64,000 nucleotides of DNA, taken from an uncultured bacterium. GTDB taxonomy: Bacteria > Bacteroidota > Bacteroidia > Bacteroidales > Bacteroidaceae. Each line of letters starts with the position of its first letter. Within the stretch, counting starts at the first letter, position 1. The position numbers and the translations under genes are program-made. The notes beneath the pieces are model-generated. The model did not search any database and was not told the DNA's origin. It worked only from the letters and a program-made list of their open reading frames with translations. This document shows positions 33,846-43,347 of this stretch, piece by piece. Where the stretch lies: the NCBI GenBank assembly GCA_946188155.1, contig CAMHUC010000006.1, forward strand, positions 31,934-95,933, given 5' to 3'.

Positions 33846-34895
33846 ATGAACATTTCCAGGTTTTCCGTCCTTCTGACGGCTATCGTCGGCCTGACAATAG
33901 CCAATCTGCTCATAGGCTCTGTCAGCATACCTGCGACCGACATCTGCCGCATCCTCTTTTTCCCCGTTTCTACAGACGAGGGGCAGGGTGAGGTCGCAGA
34001 GATATGGACCAATATTGTCTGGCAGTCGCGACTGCCCCAGGCTCTGACAGCCATCGTGGCAGGAGCAGGCCTAGCAGTCAGCGGGCTACAGATGCAGACG
34101 GTGTTCCGCAATCCGTTGGCAGGTCCCTCGGTACTGGGCATTTCCAACGGCTCCGCCCTCGGTGTGGCCTTTGTGGTGCTGCTTTCGGGTCGCATCGGCG
34201 GTGTGGCCTTGAGCCGCTTGGGCTATTTGGGAGAGACGGCCATGAGTGTGGCAGCCATCGCAGGGGCGTTGGCAGTGATGCTTCTGATTGTATGGGTTTC
34301 GCAGAAGGTGAAGGGCAACGTCACCCTGCTGATCATCGGCGTGATGGTCGGCTATCTGGCCAATGCCGTCATCGGCGTGTTGAAGTTCCTCTCACCTGAA
34401 GAGGATGTGAAGGCGTTCGTCGTGTGGGGACTTGGTTCGTTCTCTCGTGTCTCTGGCGACGAGATGGCGCTCTTTGTCGTTCTGATGTGCGTGCTATTGC
34501 CTTTGGCCTGCCTGTTGGTGAAGCCTATGAACCTGTTGCTGCTTGGTGACCGTTATGCAGGAAACCTCGGGCTGAATATCCGTAGGAGCCGACTGCTGAT
34601 TATCGTCTCTTCGGGTGTGCTCGTGGCCATCGTCACGGCTTATTGTGGCCCCATTATGTTCATTGGCCTGGCAGTACCCCATCTGGCGAGAGCCATCTTC
34701 CGCACCAGCGACCACCGCATCCTGATGCCTGCCACGGCCCTCTGTGGTGCCGCCCTGGCATTGGTGTGCAACCTTATTGCCCGTATGCCAGGCTTCGAGG
34801 GTGCCTTGCCTGTCAACAGTGTTACGGCCCTTGTCGGTGCCCCGGTGATTGCTGCCGTCCTCTTCCGTAGGCGTAAGGATGATATGGGAGAGTAG
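33846..34895 (+). CDS. FecCD/BtuC-family ABC transporter permease
   Basis: The 349-residue protein has about ten hydrophobic segments and the family motifs RLPQALTAIVAGAGLAVSG, QTVFRNPLAGPSVLGIS, GDRYAGNLGLNI and GPIMFIGLAVPHLAR. It forms the membrane channel for B12 or iron-chelate uptake with the preceding binding protein. No ATPase (BtuD/FecE) gene follows: the next gene is convergent, 11 bases after this stop. The ATPase must come from elsewhere. Confidence 0.88.
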   Translation: MNISRFSVLLTAIVGLTIANLLIGSVSIPATDICRILFFPVSTDEGQGEVAEIWTNIVWQSRLPQALTAIVAGAGLAVSGLQMQTVFRNPLAGPSVLGISNGSALGVAFVVLLSGRIGGVALSRLGYLGETAMSVAAIAGALAVMLLIVWVSQKVKGNVTLLIIGVMVGYLANAVIGVLKFLSPEEDVKAFVVWGLGSFSRVSGDEMALFVVLMCVLLPLACLLVKPMNLLLLGDRYAGNLGLNIRRSRLLIIVSSGVLVAIVTAYCGPIMFIGLAVPHLARAIFRTSDHRILMPATALCGAALALVCNLIARMPGFEGALPVNSVTALVGAPVIAAVLFRRRKDDMGE

Positions 34896-34906
34896 CCTGC
34901 AGATTC

Positions 34907-36637
34907 CTATTGATAGATTCTGCCATTGTCGTCGATGAGCAGAATCGTAAGATTTCCTTCTGGCAGCAAGGGCTGACAGTGCTCCCGGCAGTGGCTGGTG
35001 ACGGTCTGGGCAAAACTGCTAAGACTGGCCGGTGGAATCCTCTCCCACAGTTCTCTTGCCAATGTGATGTCGGAGATGTCGATGGTGATGCCCGCCTTCT
35101 GAAGCATTTGGGCCACGACGGCCTTGTCCATCGTAGCCTTGCGGCTGTGAGTGTCGAGATGACCTGCCGCGAGTTTCACAGCCTTTCCCAGCATCACGCC
35201 TAGAGTGACCTGCCTGAAACCGAGCTCATCGGCCATCCTTAGCGCCTCGCCGATGTAGTTGCCGTATTCCACAAAAGCCTGTCGTGGCAGGTCGGGATAG
35301 CGGGCCCTGACGAATCGCTCGCTCTTGCCTCCGCTATTGATGACTACACGCTCCGAGCCTGACGCCCTGGCCACAGCCATGCACTTGCGGATGCTCTCGA
35401 TGAAGGCTTCTTCGGAAAAGGGCTTCACGATGCCGGAGACGCCGATGATGCTGATGCCGCCCTCGATGCCGAGACGGGGATTGAAGGTGCGGCGGGCCAC
35501 CGCCGCACCCCGAGGCACGCTGATGGTGACCCGGAGGTCTCGGCCCAGCGCCGCCAGGTTCCGGCGGATCATCTCGCGGGGCACCTTATTGATGGCCGGG
35601 GAGCCTGGGGGATAGTCGAAGCCCGGGAGGGTGAAGGTGCCGACACCCTCGCCGCCAAGTATCGCCGTCTGCCCGTCCGCTGCCAGTCTGACGGTGGCAC
35701 GTATCTCCAGGCCGTCGGTGACATCGGGATCGTCGCCCGCCTCCTTGACGGCGAATGCATAGTCCTCGCCGTAAGCGACAGCCACGTGGATGGTCTCACC
35801 GTCTGGCAGGACGACGGGCACCTCCCGAGGGGTCTCGCCTCGGATCAGTCGCAGCGCGGCAGCGACGGCTGCCGCCGTGGCACAGGTGCCTGTGGTCAGT
35901 CCGCTGTGCAGGGGATAGAACTCCGGCAACAGCCTCTCCACCGCCCTGCGCAGGCCGTACGGCCCGTCGACGGTCTCGTCGGCCTCAGGCAGCACCGGGC
36001 GTTTCAGCGCGATGATACGCATGCCCTTGTCGCGTGCTGCACTGACCTTCTCTGCGAAGCCGCCGCTCAGTCCGCTCTCTTTCAGCAGGATGGCATCGGC
36101 CTCTACGCCTATCCTGCGGGCATCTTCATAATAGCAGAGCTGGTCGTCGGTAGCCCCCTGGGCCTTGGCCAGCGCGACAGACGAGTCGCGGGGCAATATC
36201 CTGTAGTACACCCTGATGCCTGCGGCCTCGAGCGGTTTCAGCCGGGCGATACTCTGTACGCCGGTGGTGGCGAGCAGAGTATGGATGTCGGCGGCTATCT
36301 CTCCGTAGTCATCTATCCAGACGATGTCAGTGTCGCGCTCTGGATAGATACGCTCGTAGCGTACGACGGGTATCCCGGCGGCAGAGGCTACACGGGCGAC
36401 CGTCTCGTGGAGGCGTGCGGCGAAGGGATGGGCAGCGTCTACGATGAGCCGTATCGCGTGCGCCCGGCAGAACGCCCACATGGCTCCTTCATCGAGCGCA
36501 CCGTCCGTGCGCCGTCCGTTGCTGAGCGTCAGTTCCTGCCCGCCCGTCTTAGTGCTATAGTAGTAGAGGGTGCCCGCTTCCTCCAGCACCTCTGCGGCCT
36601 TGCGCCCCTCCGTAGTTCCTCCCAGTACCAGTATCAT
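34907..36637 (-). CDS. CbiJ-CbiD fusion: precorrin-6A reductase and cobalt-precorrin-5B C1-methyltransferase
   Basis: Residues about 1-240 are CbiJ/CobK: ILVLGGTTEGRKAAEVL at the N-terminus and VDAAHPFAARLHE. Residues about 242-576 are CbiD, beginning at LHSGLTTGTCATAAAVAAAL, with GVGTFTLPGFDYPPGSPAIN and MLGKAVKLAAGHLDTHSRK. CbiD methylates C-1 after deacylation in the anaerobic pathway and CbiJ reduces the macrocycle. It is the last gene of the minus-strand cobalamin operon, starting 3 bases after the CbiG-CbiF stop. Confidence 0.9.
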   Translation of the reverse strand: MILVLGGTTEGRKAAEVLEEAGTLYYYSTKTGGQELTLSNGRRTDGALDEGAMWAFCRAHAIRLIVDAAHPFAARLHETVARVASAAGIPVVRYERIYPERDTDIVWIDDYGEIAADIHTLLATTGVQSIARLKPLEAAGIRVYYRILPRDSSVALAKAQGATDDQLCYYEDARRIGVEADAILLKESGLSGGFAEKVSAARDKGMRIIALKRPVLPEADETVDGPYGLRRAVERLLPEFYPLHSGLTTGTCATAAAVAAALRLIRGETPREVPVVLPDGETIHVAVAYGEDYAFAVKEAGDDPDVTDGLEIRATVRLAADGQTAILGGEGVGTFTLPGFDYPPGSPAINKVPREMIRRNLAALGRDLRVTISVPRGAAVARRTFNPRLGIEGGISIIGVSGIVKPFSEEAFIESIRKCMAVARASGSERVVINSGGKSERFVRARYPDLPRQAFVEYGNYIGEALRMADELGFRQVTLGVMLGKAVKLAAGHLDTHSRKATMDKAVVAQMLQKAGITIDISDITLARELWERIPPASLSSFAQTVTSHCREHCQPLLPEGNLTILLIDDNGRIYQ

Positions 36638-36640
36638 GGG

Positions 36641-38446
36641 TCAGTCTTCCGTGTTGCCGTCCTTCCCTCGTCGGTACAGGTGGGTGAAGTGTTTGGAATA
36701 GAGGGCCGAGCGCCCCCTACGGTTGCCGATGGCCTCGCCGACGACAATCATCGTGGTGAGGGTGAGGTTGTTGTCGTGGACGATGCTCGACAGGTTCTTG
36801 AGCGTGCCGCGACAGATTTTCTGGTCGGGCCAGGTGAGACGGTAGCAGACGGCCACCGGCGTGTCTTCTGGATACGCCTGTAGCAGTTCGCGCTGCACCT
36901 CGTCGACGATGGCGGCAGAGAGGAAGATGCACATCGTACTCCTGCTGCGGGCCAACAGGTGCAGCTGCTCCTGCTCCGGCATCGGGGTGCGCCCCTCGCC
37001 ACGCGTCAGGATGATGGTCTGCGTGCGCTCCGGGATGGTCAGCTGGCTCCGCAACTCGGCTGCTGCGGCCAGGAACGACGAGATGCCGGGCGTAATGTGG
37101 TACGACATCTGGTGGCGGTCGAAATAGGCCATCTGCTCCTCAACGGCTCCGAAGATGCAGGGGTCGCCCGTATGGAGGCGCACGACGAGATGGCCCCTGT
37201 CATAGTGCTCCTGCATCAGTGCGCACTGTTCCTCGAGGGTCATGTCTGCCGACGAACGCACCACTGCTCCCGGCTTATGGCACTCCGTCAGTGCTCTGGG
37301 CACCAGCGATCCGGCATACAGTATCAGGTCGGCCTGCTCCAGTATCCTGCGCCCGCGGACGCTCACCAGGTCGGGGGCGCCCGGCCCTGCGCCTACTATC
37401 TCTATGTGTCCTTCCGTCTGGCGCAGATGGCGGCGGTCGATGGCGAGGGCGGCAGTCCAGTTCCTGCCTTTTATCTTGGCTACGACGAGCTTGCCATGAT
37501 GCGAGCCCAGGATGGCGGCAGCCTCGCAGACACTCGGTGTGCCCACGTACTTTGCCACGGTGCTGCTCGGATGGGGCACCTCGACGGCTGCCAGCTCGTC
37601 GGCCGTGAACGTCGTCACCGCTTCGCCCTGCACCTCTTCGAGCATCGCGACAAACGGCTCGTCGGCCTTTGCGTCGATGGTGCAGTATCGGTGCGCGCAC
37701 GGCAGCAGTCCCCGCTTCCTGAAAGCCTCGTTCATCTGGCCGTAGATTTCCATGTAGTCGTCGGGACGGCGGGCCAGCCCGAAGCCCACCGTTCCCACCA
37801 TGGGCACAAAGTGGAGCGTCAGCAGTCCGTCGGGCGCTCGTCTGACGTATGGTGAGACGATGATTAGTAGACTGTATCTCTCGGGCGTGACCTCGGCCAT
37901 ACGGCTGACAATGGTGACGTGCTCCGGTCTTGTGGCCTCCAGATAGTCCGTTCCCTCGTCGCGCGCCTCCAACAGCAGTGCCGTCGGCCGTCGGTTCACG
38001 AAAACGGCTACGCACCGGTTCATGTCATCGCCGCCAGCCACGGGCCAGCCGAACCTTGCCCCGAGGCAGTCCAGCGCCCAGAGGCCGGCATTGTCGCTCT
38101 GGGTGGTGATCACTTCCCGGGCGCCTATCGCCGCGGCGATGTCTCTCGTCAGGGCGTTGGCGCCGCCCACGTGTCCGCTCAGCACCGCCACGACGTGCCT
38201 GCCGAGGGTGTCTACGCAGACCACGGCAGGGTCTTCGTGCTTGTCTGTAATATAGGGGGCTATCGTCCTGACGCAGATGCCCATGGCCCCGATGAACACG
38301 AAGGCGTCTGTGTCACGCCACCGCCGACCTACGTCCGCACGGCCCACCGTCTCTGCCTCAACGCCGTGCGCCGTCGCCATCGCGAGCAGCTGGCGGGCAA
38401 TGCGCCCGCCCTCCTCGCTGATCTGGATAATTGCTATCTTCTGCAT
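36641..38446 (-). CDS. CbiG-CbiF fusion: cobalt-precorrin-5A hydrolase and precorrin-4 C11-methyltransferase
   Basis: With the ATG at 38446 (MQKIAIIQI) the protein has 601 residues. The first about 340 are CbiG: VFIGAMGICVRTIAPYI, VLSGHVGGANALTRDIA and a C-terminal LGSHHGKLVVAKIKG. From about 345 on, IEIVGAGPGAPDLVSVRGRRIL opens an SAM-dependent uroporphyrin/tetrapyrrole methyltransferase of CbiF/CobM type (YAGSLVPRALTECHKPGA). The two enzymes act in succession (C-11 methylation, then ring opening). The open frame extends to 38785, but that would overlap CbiET heavily; the chosen start overlaps it by 13 bases. Confidence 0.9.
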   Translation of the reverse strand: MQKIAIIQISEEGGRIARQLLAMATAHGVEAETVGRADVGRRWRDTDAFVFIGAMGICVRTIAPYITDKHEDPAVVCVDTLGRHVVAVLSGHVGGANALTRDIAAAIGAREVITTQSDNAGLWALDCLGARFGWPVAGGDDMNRCVAVFVNRRPTALLLEARDEGTDYLEATRPEHVTIVSRMAEVTPERYSLLIIVSPYVRRAPDGLLTLHFVPMVGTVGFGLARRPDDYMEIYGQMNEAFRKRGLLPCAHRYCTIDAKADEPFVAMLEEVQGEAVTTFTADELAAVEVPHPSSTVAKYVGTPSVCEAAAILGSHHGKLVVAKIKGRNWTAALAIDRRHLRQTEGHIEIVGAGPGAPDLVSVRGRRILEQADLILYAGSLVPRALTECHKPGAVVRSSADMTLEEQCALMQEHYDRGHLVVRLHTGDPCIFGAVEEQMAYFDRHQMSYHITPGISSFLAAAAELRSQLTIPERTQTIILTRGEGRTPMPEQEQLHLLARSRSTMCIFLSAAIVDEVQRELLQAYPEDTPVAVCYRLTWPDQKICRGTLKNLSSIVHDNNLTLTTMIVVGEAIGNRRGRSALYSKHFTHLYRRGKDGNTED

Positions 38447-39672
38447 GTCAATATCGTTATGGGGTGATAGTCGTTGAGTTGAATTCTCATGGGCGTTGCC
38501 TGGGTCAGTCCGAGTGTCTCGCAGGCCTCGTACCAGAGAGTCCTGCTGTCTATGTGCACCCTTGGTGCCTCCACGCTGTTCATCACGATGCAGCCGTCGG
38601 GAGCCAGGTAGCGCAGCACCTTGGCCATGATCTCCTTCAGGCGTCCGCTGTGTCCGCCAATGAACACCGCGTCTGGCGGGGCGGCAGCGATGCCGTCGCA
38701 GTCTGCCTCCAGGAAGTCGCCCATGTGTAGTTCGATGCCCGGAGCACCGAGGCGACGGGCATTCTCCCGGATGATGGCCTCGCACGCCGGACGTATCTCA
38801 AAAGCATCGATGCGGAGGTGCGGAAACATCCGACGGGCCTCTATGGATACGCTGCCCGTACAGGCACCGATATCCCAGAGGCAGTGCCGCCGCGACAGGC
38901 CGAGGGCCTGCAGCGTCAACAGGCGGATGGGCATCTTCGTGATCATCTTCTCCCGCCCGTCGAGACGGACGAACGCGCTGTCAGGAATGCCTGGCGATGC
39001 CTGCCGCCTACAGCCGCCGACACCGCCCGCGGCACCCTCCGTCCGCGTCAGTATGATGCAGTTGGGATCGTCATAGTCCCGTTGCAGCGCCTCTGCCAGC
39101 GTGAGCGTGGCGATGCGCTCCTCCTGGCGGTTGCCCAGCCGCTCGCCTATGTGCATCGTGTAGTCGCTATAGCCGTAGTCCAGCATGCGCGCGGCTATCG
39201 CGGCCGGGCTATGTGCGCGGTCGGTCAGGATGCCTATTTTGTCTGCACCCTCTATCAGTGCCCTATCGAACGCTGGCCAAGGGCGCCCTGTCAGCGACAC
39301 CGTCCGCATGTCGTCATAGGCCATCAGCAGCCGGTGGGCTAATGTCTGGAGGCTGTTGAACGCAGGGTAGACCACAATCCTGGCTTCGGGCATCCGCCGC
39401 CTGATGGTGTTGGCGAAGCCGAAGAACAACGGGTCGCCAGAGGCGAATACGATGATTTCCGGAGGCGTGTATTGTGCAAAGACGGTATCGAGGGGAGCGA
39501 CGATGTCTATCCACCGGGCACCCTCAGGCAACAATGGGGCAACTATGTCATGATGGCGTTTGCCACCCGAGAATACCCTCCCACTGTGAATAATCTCCAT
39601 CACCTCCGGCGGAAACCAGGGGTTAGCGTTATCCGATATGCCAATGATGAAAAAGTTAGTCATATTTTCCAT
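38434..39672 (-). CDS. cobL: CbiE-CbiT fusion (precorrin-6Y C5,15-methyltransferase, decarboxylating)
   Basis: The 412-residue protein joins a CbiE tetrapyrrole methylase (about 1-200, FFIIGISDNANPWFPPEV, IVFASGDPLFFGFANTI) to a CbiT class I methyltransferase (about 215-412) with SAM motif LWDIGACTGSVSIEARRMF. CobL-type fusions methylate C-5 and C-15 and remove the acetate side chain of ring C. It sits 4 bases downstream of CbiH-CbiC in the operon. An internal ATG at 39663 is an alternative start. Confidence 0.92.
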   Translation of the reverse strand: MENMTNFFIIGISDNANPWFPPEVMEIIHSGRVFSGGKRHHDIVAPLLPEGARWIDIVAPLDTVFAQYTPPEIIVFASGDPLFFGFANTIRRRMPEARIVVYPAFNSLQTLAHRLLMAYDDMRTVSLTGRPWPAFDRALIEGADKIGILTDRAHSPAAIAARMLDYGYSDYTMHIGERLGNRQEERIATLTLAEALQRDYDDPNCIILTRTEGAAGGVGGCRRQASPGIPDSAFVRLDGREKMITKMPIRLLTLQALGLSRRHCLWDIGACTGSVSIEARRMFPHLRIDAFEIRPACEAIIRENARRLGAPGIELHMGDFLEADCDGIAAAPPDAVFIGGHSGRLKEIMAKVLRYLAPDGCIVMNSVEAPRVHIDSRTLWYEACETLGLTQATPMRIQLNDYHPITILTCRR

Positions 39673-39676
39673 CTGT

Positions 39677-41161
39677 TTATAGGTCCCGTCCAGGTCTTAG
39701 TTGTGCGGCATCGTCGAAAGTGAGGATGGCGTTGCAGAGGGTGGCGGCGAGACTGCTGCCCCCCTTGCGGCCCTCGACGATGATCTTCGGAATATCGCGG
39801 AAGGGCTTCACCATGTGCTTCGACTCACAGACGTGGACGAAGCCCACGGGGGCGGCGATGATGCCCGCCGGACGGGCCTTGCCCCGGCGGATGAGGTCGC
39901 AGAGTTCCATCAGGGCCGTGGGGGCGTTGCCGAAGGCGAAGAGGGCATCGGGATGCTCCTCGACGGCCAGACGGATGCCTGCCTGGGTGCGGGTGATGTT
40001 TTCAGAGGGGAGAGGTGAAAGGCTACGGGTAGGCGAGCTCTGCTCGGGAATGGGGTGAGAGGTGAGAGAAATGACGCGGGGGTCGGCGAGATAGCACTTG
40101 GCCTCGATGCCCAGCCGCTGTAGGGCTCCCTTGCGTATGCCGCTGCAGGCCATCGTCACGTCGGTGATGATGGTGCGCAACGAGCCGTCGGCCACCTTCT
40201 CGTAGAGTCGCTCCACCGCACGGTCGTCGGTGTAGAGGATATCCTCCATCTCGAAGTCGGCCGTGGTGTGGATGGCGTGCAGCAGTGCCCACTTGTGGCC
40301 GAGGGGATAGTCGCTGCGCCGCAGTTCGCCCTCGATGGTGCGGAAGGACTCCATCATGATCTGCTGGCCCCGCCCGACGCCATCGCCGGGCTGCTCGCGA
40401 TAGTAGCCGCGAGGGGTGATCATCCGTCCGTCGGAGACGTAGGTCTGCGAGTTGCCGATGAGTATCACGGTGAACATATCCACCCGTTCGGGGTCGAAGT
40501 CGCCCAGCGTGGTCAGCGTCACCTGCTGCTCCTCGCGGCCCGCCTGGCGCACATAGCCCAACGGCGTGTCAGCCCGGCGGTACTGCAGGAAGAGTTGCTG
40601 CAGACGATAGATTTGCCAGTAGCGGTCGTGCGAGCGGGGGTTGTAGACGGCGGTCACGAAGTCGGCCTCGGCTGCCGCCCGTATGCGCCGCTCGATGGTA
40701 GCCCAGGGTGTCATCAGGTCGGAGAGCGAGATGACCGCCAGGTCGTGGCCGATGGGTGCGCCGAGCAGAGCCGCCGCCTTCTGGAAGGCGGAGATGCCGG
40801 GCAGGGTGACGACCTCTATCGTGGCGGAACTACCGCCACGCACTGGACGGGACGCATGGGGGGCGCCCGCCAGCATCTCGTAGATGAGGGGTGCCATGCC
40901 GTAGATGCCGGCGTCGCCGGAGGAGATGACCACGACGGTCTTGCCCGCCTCGGCCAGGCGCAAGGCCGTCTCGGCACGCTCGCGCTCCCGCTTCATCCCC
41001 GTATCGATGCATTCACAACCGTCAGGTACGTATGGCGCGATGAACTGAAAGTAATACTTATAGCCCACGATGGCATCGGCCCCGCGCACCGCCTCGACGA
41101 CGGCGGGGGTGATGTCCTCAGGACTGCCAGGCCCGAGGCCTGCTATGATAATCTTGCTCAT
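39677..41161 (-). CDS. CbiH-CbiC fusion: precorrin-3B C17-methyltransferase and precorrin-8X methylmutase
   Basis: Residues about 1-245 are CbiH/CobJ (IIIAGLGPGSPEDITPAV, VISSGDAGIYGMAPLIYEM, FTVILIGNSQTYV). After a linker, residues about 275-494 are CbiC/CobH (HKWALLHAIHTTADFEMEDIL, TDVTMACSGIRKGAL, GNAPTALMELC, GIIAAPVGFVHVCESK). CbiH contracts the ring and CbiC moves a methyl group to C-12. The CbiC part contains a Ser/Pro-rich insertion (SHPIPEQSSPTRSLSPLPS) encoded by repeat-like DNA at 40000-40068. Confidence 0.9.
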   Translation of the reverse strand: MSKIIIAGLGPGSPEDITPAVVEAVRGADAIVGYKYYFQFIAPYVPDGCECIDTGMKRERERAETALRLAEAGKTVVVISSGDAGIYGMAPLIYEMLAGAPHASRPVRGGSSATIEVVTLPGISAFQKAAALLGAPIGHDLAVISLSDLMTPWATIERRIRAAAEADFVTAVYNPRSHDRYWQIYRLQQLFLQYRRADTPLGYVRQAGREEQQVTLTTLGDFDPERVDMFTVILIGNSQTYVSDGRMITPRGYYREQPGDGVGRGQQIMMESFRTIEGELRRSDYPLGHKWALLHAIHTTADFEMEDILYTDDRAVERLYEKVADGSLRTIITDVTMACSGIRKGALQRLGIEAKCYLADPRVISLTSHPIPEQSSPTRSLSPLPSENITRTQAGIRLAVEEHPDALFAFGNAPTALMELCDLIRRGKARPAGIIAAPVGFVHVCESKHMVKPFRDIPKIIVEGRKGGSSLAATLCNAILTFDDAAQLRPGRDL

Positions 41162-41258
41162 ATAATACTGTCTGTCTGCTTAAAGGAATGAAAAGGAGGC
41201 ATTATCTCACGACAGTCCTCCTGTTCGGAACTTATATAATAATACACGTAATCTCACT

Positions 41259-43298
41259 CTATCTGATCTTCAGTCGTAGCCCCACAACGAGCATGCGGCC
41301 AGGGCTGTAGAGGGCGTACTTGCGCAGGGGGGCATCCTCGCGGCAGTCTGTCTTGTCGAAGATGTTGTCGATGCCGATGCCCGGCTCTATCTGGGCCCAG
41401 CGGAGGACGTCGATGGTGTGCGTGGTGTGCAGGTTCCAGATGCCAAAGCCGGGAGCATCCTCGTAGCCGGGGTAGTAGGTCTTCGACTGGAGCCGCCCGT
41501 TGAGGTTGACGTTCAGGGCGTAGCGGCCCCACGCGTGGTGGTAGTTGGCGGCGAGGGTGGCGGCATGGCGGATGCTGCGCTCCAGGGGCGACCAGACGCC
41601 TGACGCGAGGGTTCGGGCGTAGGTATAGGCGTAGTTGGCGGAGAGGTTGAAGCCTCGGAAGAGGTTGGCCGAGACATTCAGTTGCACGCCCTTCACGTCG
41701 CCCTTGTCGCTGTTCAGGTAGAGGGCATACTGCACCAGACTGGCGGCCTGGTCGTCGGTCATCTCGGGGAACTCCTGCCTCAGCATGGCGAGCGAGGCGG
41801 CATCCACGGGAATGTTCTGCTTCACCACCATATCGTTGATGCGGTTCAGATAGCCCGTCAGGCTGACGGCGATGACATCCGTACGGTATTCGGCACCGAG
41901 CGAGAAGTAATGGCTCTTCTCTGGCTTCAGCCCCTGGTTGCCGAAACTGACCTGGGCCTTGCCCCGGTTCACGCTGAAGTAGTGGTAGTAGAGTTCGTCG
42001 AGGCCGGGGGCGCGGAATCCGGCGGAATAGGTGGCGCGCAGGCGGAGGTTGCCCAGGCCGTACATCAGCGAGGCCTTGGGGGTGAGGTGGTTGCCGAAGG
42101 TCTCGTGGTGGGTGTAGCGGAGACCGAGGGTGGCTGTGACGGAGCCACGGCCCACGCGGAATGATGACTCCTGCTGGGCGTAAGCGGCAAGGGTGGAGAC
42201 ATGCTGGTCGATGTCGCCGGAGGTGGCCTTCAGGTCATCCCGTCGCCAGTTGGCACCGAAGATGGTGGCGGCATCGCCGAAAGAGGAGGAGGCAGGGAAG
42301 AGGTGGAGGATGGCCTTCACCTCGCCGTCGAGCATGCGCTGCTTCTTCGACTGTATATATTCGCCCTCGGCGTAGGTCTTGGTCTCCACGTCGTACTCCT
42401 TGCCGTAGCGGTAGCGGTCGGTGGTCAGGTTAGCCTGCAGCGAGTTGCGGCTGGAGAACTTGTAGATGCCGCCAAGGTTCCAGCGCAGGCCCTTGTAACG
42501 CATCTCGTAGTCGATGCGGTCGTCGGGGCGGTGGGTCTTCTTATATGAATAGTCTATGCCCGCATTGAGCGCCAGGCGGCGGTTGGGGGTATAGGTGAAC
42601 TTCTGACTGAGGATGCGTGAGCGATGGCCCGTGACGTAGGGGGCCTCGCCGTTCTGATACCAGTCCTGCTGGTCGTGGTTGAAGGAGGTGTAGGAGCCGA
42701 AGCCGTGGGTGAAGATGTCGAGACTGACGCACTGCGTCAGTGTACTTGACGGGGAGAGACGGGTGTCGCTGGTGACGGCGATGAGTTGCTGGGTGGGCTG
42801 ATCGGTGATGATGTTGATGACACCCGCGATGGCATCGGAGCCGTAGAGCGAGGAGGCAGCACCATCGAGCACCTCAATGCGCTTCACGCGGGCCATGTTG
42901 ATGCGGTTCAGATCGATGTTGTTGGAGATGTCGCCAGACAGTTTCTGCCCGTTGATGAGGATAAGGATATATTTGTTGCCCAGTCCGTTCAGGCGCAGGT
43001 GGGTGCCCATGGAGTTGGGGGCCATCGACACCTGGGGCATCATGCGTGTCAGGGCTCCGTCGAGGGTGGTGATGCCCTGCTCGCTGATCTCCCGTGAGGA
43101 GATGACGTGAACGGGCGTGGCAGTGCTTTTCAGTCGCTGGTGATGGCCGGAGCCTGTCACCACGATGGGGTTTAGGCTGTAGGTGCGGCTGGTCATCGAC
43201 GTGTCCGTGCGATGAATCTGTGCAAAGGCAGTGCTCTCCGCAAAGATCACTGCCGCAATCAAGACTGATGCTTTACTTATAGAACCGATGTACTTCAT
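41259..43298 (-). CDS. TonB-dependent outer-membrane receptor (BtuB-like)
   Basis: The 679-residue protein has a signal peptide (to about residue 26), a plug domain (VVTGSGHHQRLKSTATPVHVI, LNGLGNKYILILINGQKLSG, SSLYGSDAIAGVINIIT) and a beta-barrel ending in a C-terminal aromatic/basic strand GLRLKIR. Such receptors bring corrinoids, cobalt chelates or similar compounds through the outer membrane using TonB. Its place between cbiK and the corrin-ring genes, under a cobalamin riboswitch, points to corrinoid or precursor uptake. A 97-base gap separates it from CbiH-CbiC. Confidence 0.88.
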   Translation of the reverse strand: MKYIGSISKASVLIAAVIFAESTAFAQIHRTDTSMTSRTYSLNPIVVTGSGHHQRLKSTATPVHVISSREISEQGITTLDGALTRMMPQVSMAPNSMGTHLRLNGLGNKYILILINGQKLSGDISNNIDLNRINMARVKRIEVLDGAASSLYGSDAIAGVINIITDQPTQQLIAVTSDTRLSPSSTLTQCVSLDIFTHGFGSYTSFNHDQQDWYQNGEAPYVTGHRSRILSQKFTYTPNRRLALNAGIDYSYKKTHRPDDRIDYEMRYKGLRWNLGGIYKFSSRNSLQANLTTDRYRYGKEYDVETKTYAEGEYIQSKKQRMLDGEVKAILHLFPASSSFGDAATIFGANWRRDDLKATSGDIDQHVSTLAAYAQQESSFRVGRGSVTATLGLRYTHHETFGNHLTPKASLMYGLGNLRLRATYSAGFRAPGLDELYYHYFSVNRGKAQVSFGNQGLKPEKSHYFSLGAEYRTDVIAVSLTGYLNRINDMVVKQNIPVDAASLAMLRQEFPEMTDDQAASLVQYALYLNSDKGDVKGVQLNVSANLFRGFNLSANYAYTYARTLASGVWSPLERSIRHAATLAANYHHAWGRYALNVNLNGRLQSKTYYPGYEDAPGFGIWNLHTTHTIDVLRWAQIEPGIGIDNIFDKTDCREDAPLRKYALYSPGRMLVVGLRLKIR

Positions 43299-43347
43299 TT
43301 CTTCAATCCTTACTCAGATTAAACGCATAATAAGCGCTAGTGTATTG

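Noticed and set aside
41193..41222. Terminator between the second TonB receptor gene and CbiH-CbiC
   Set aside because: Only a 6-bp stem (aggagg/cctcct) with a 17-base loop and no T-run is visible, so it is too weak to call.
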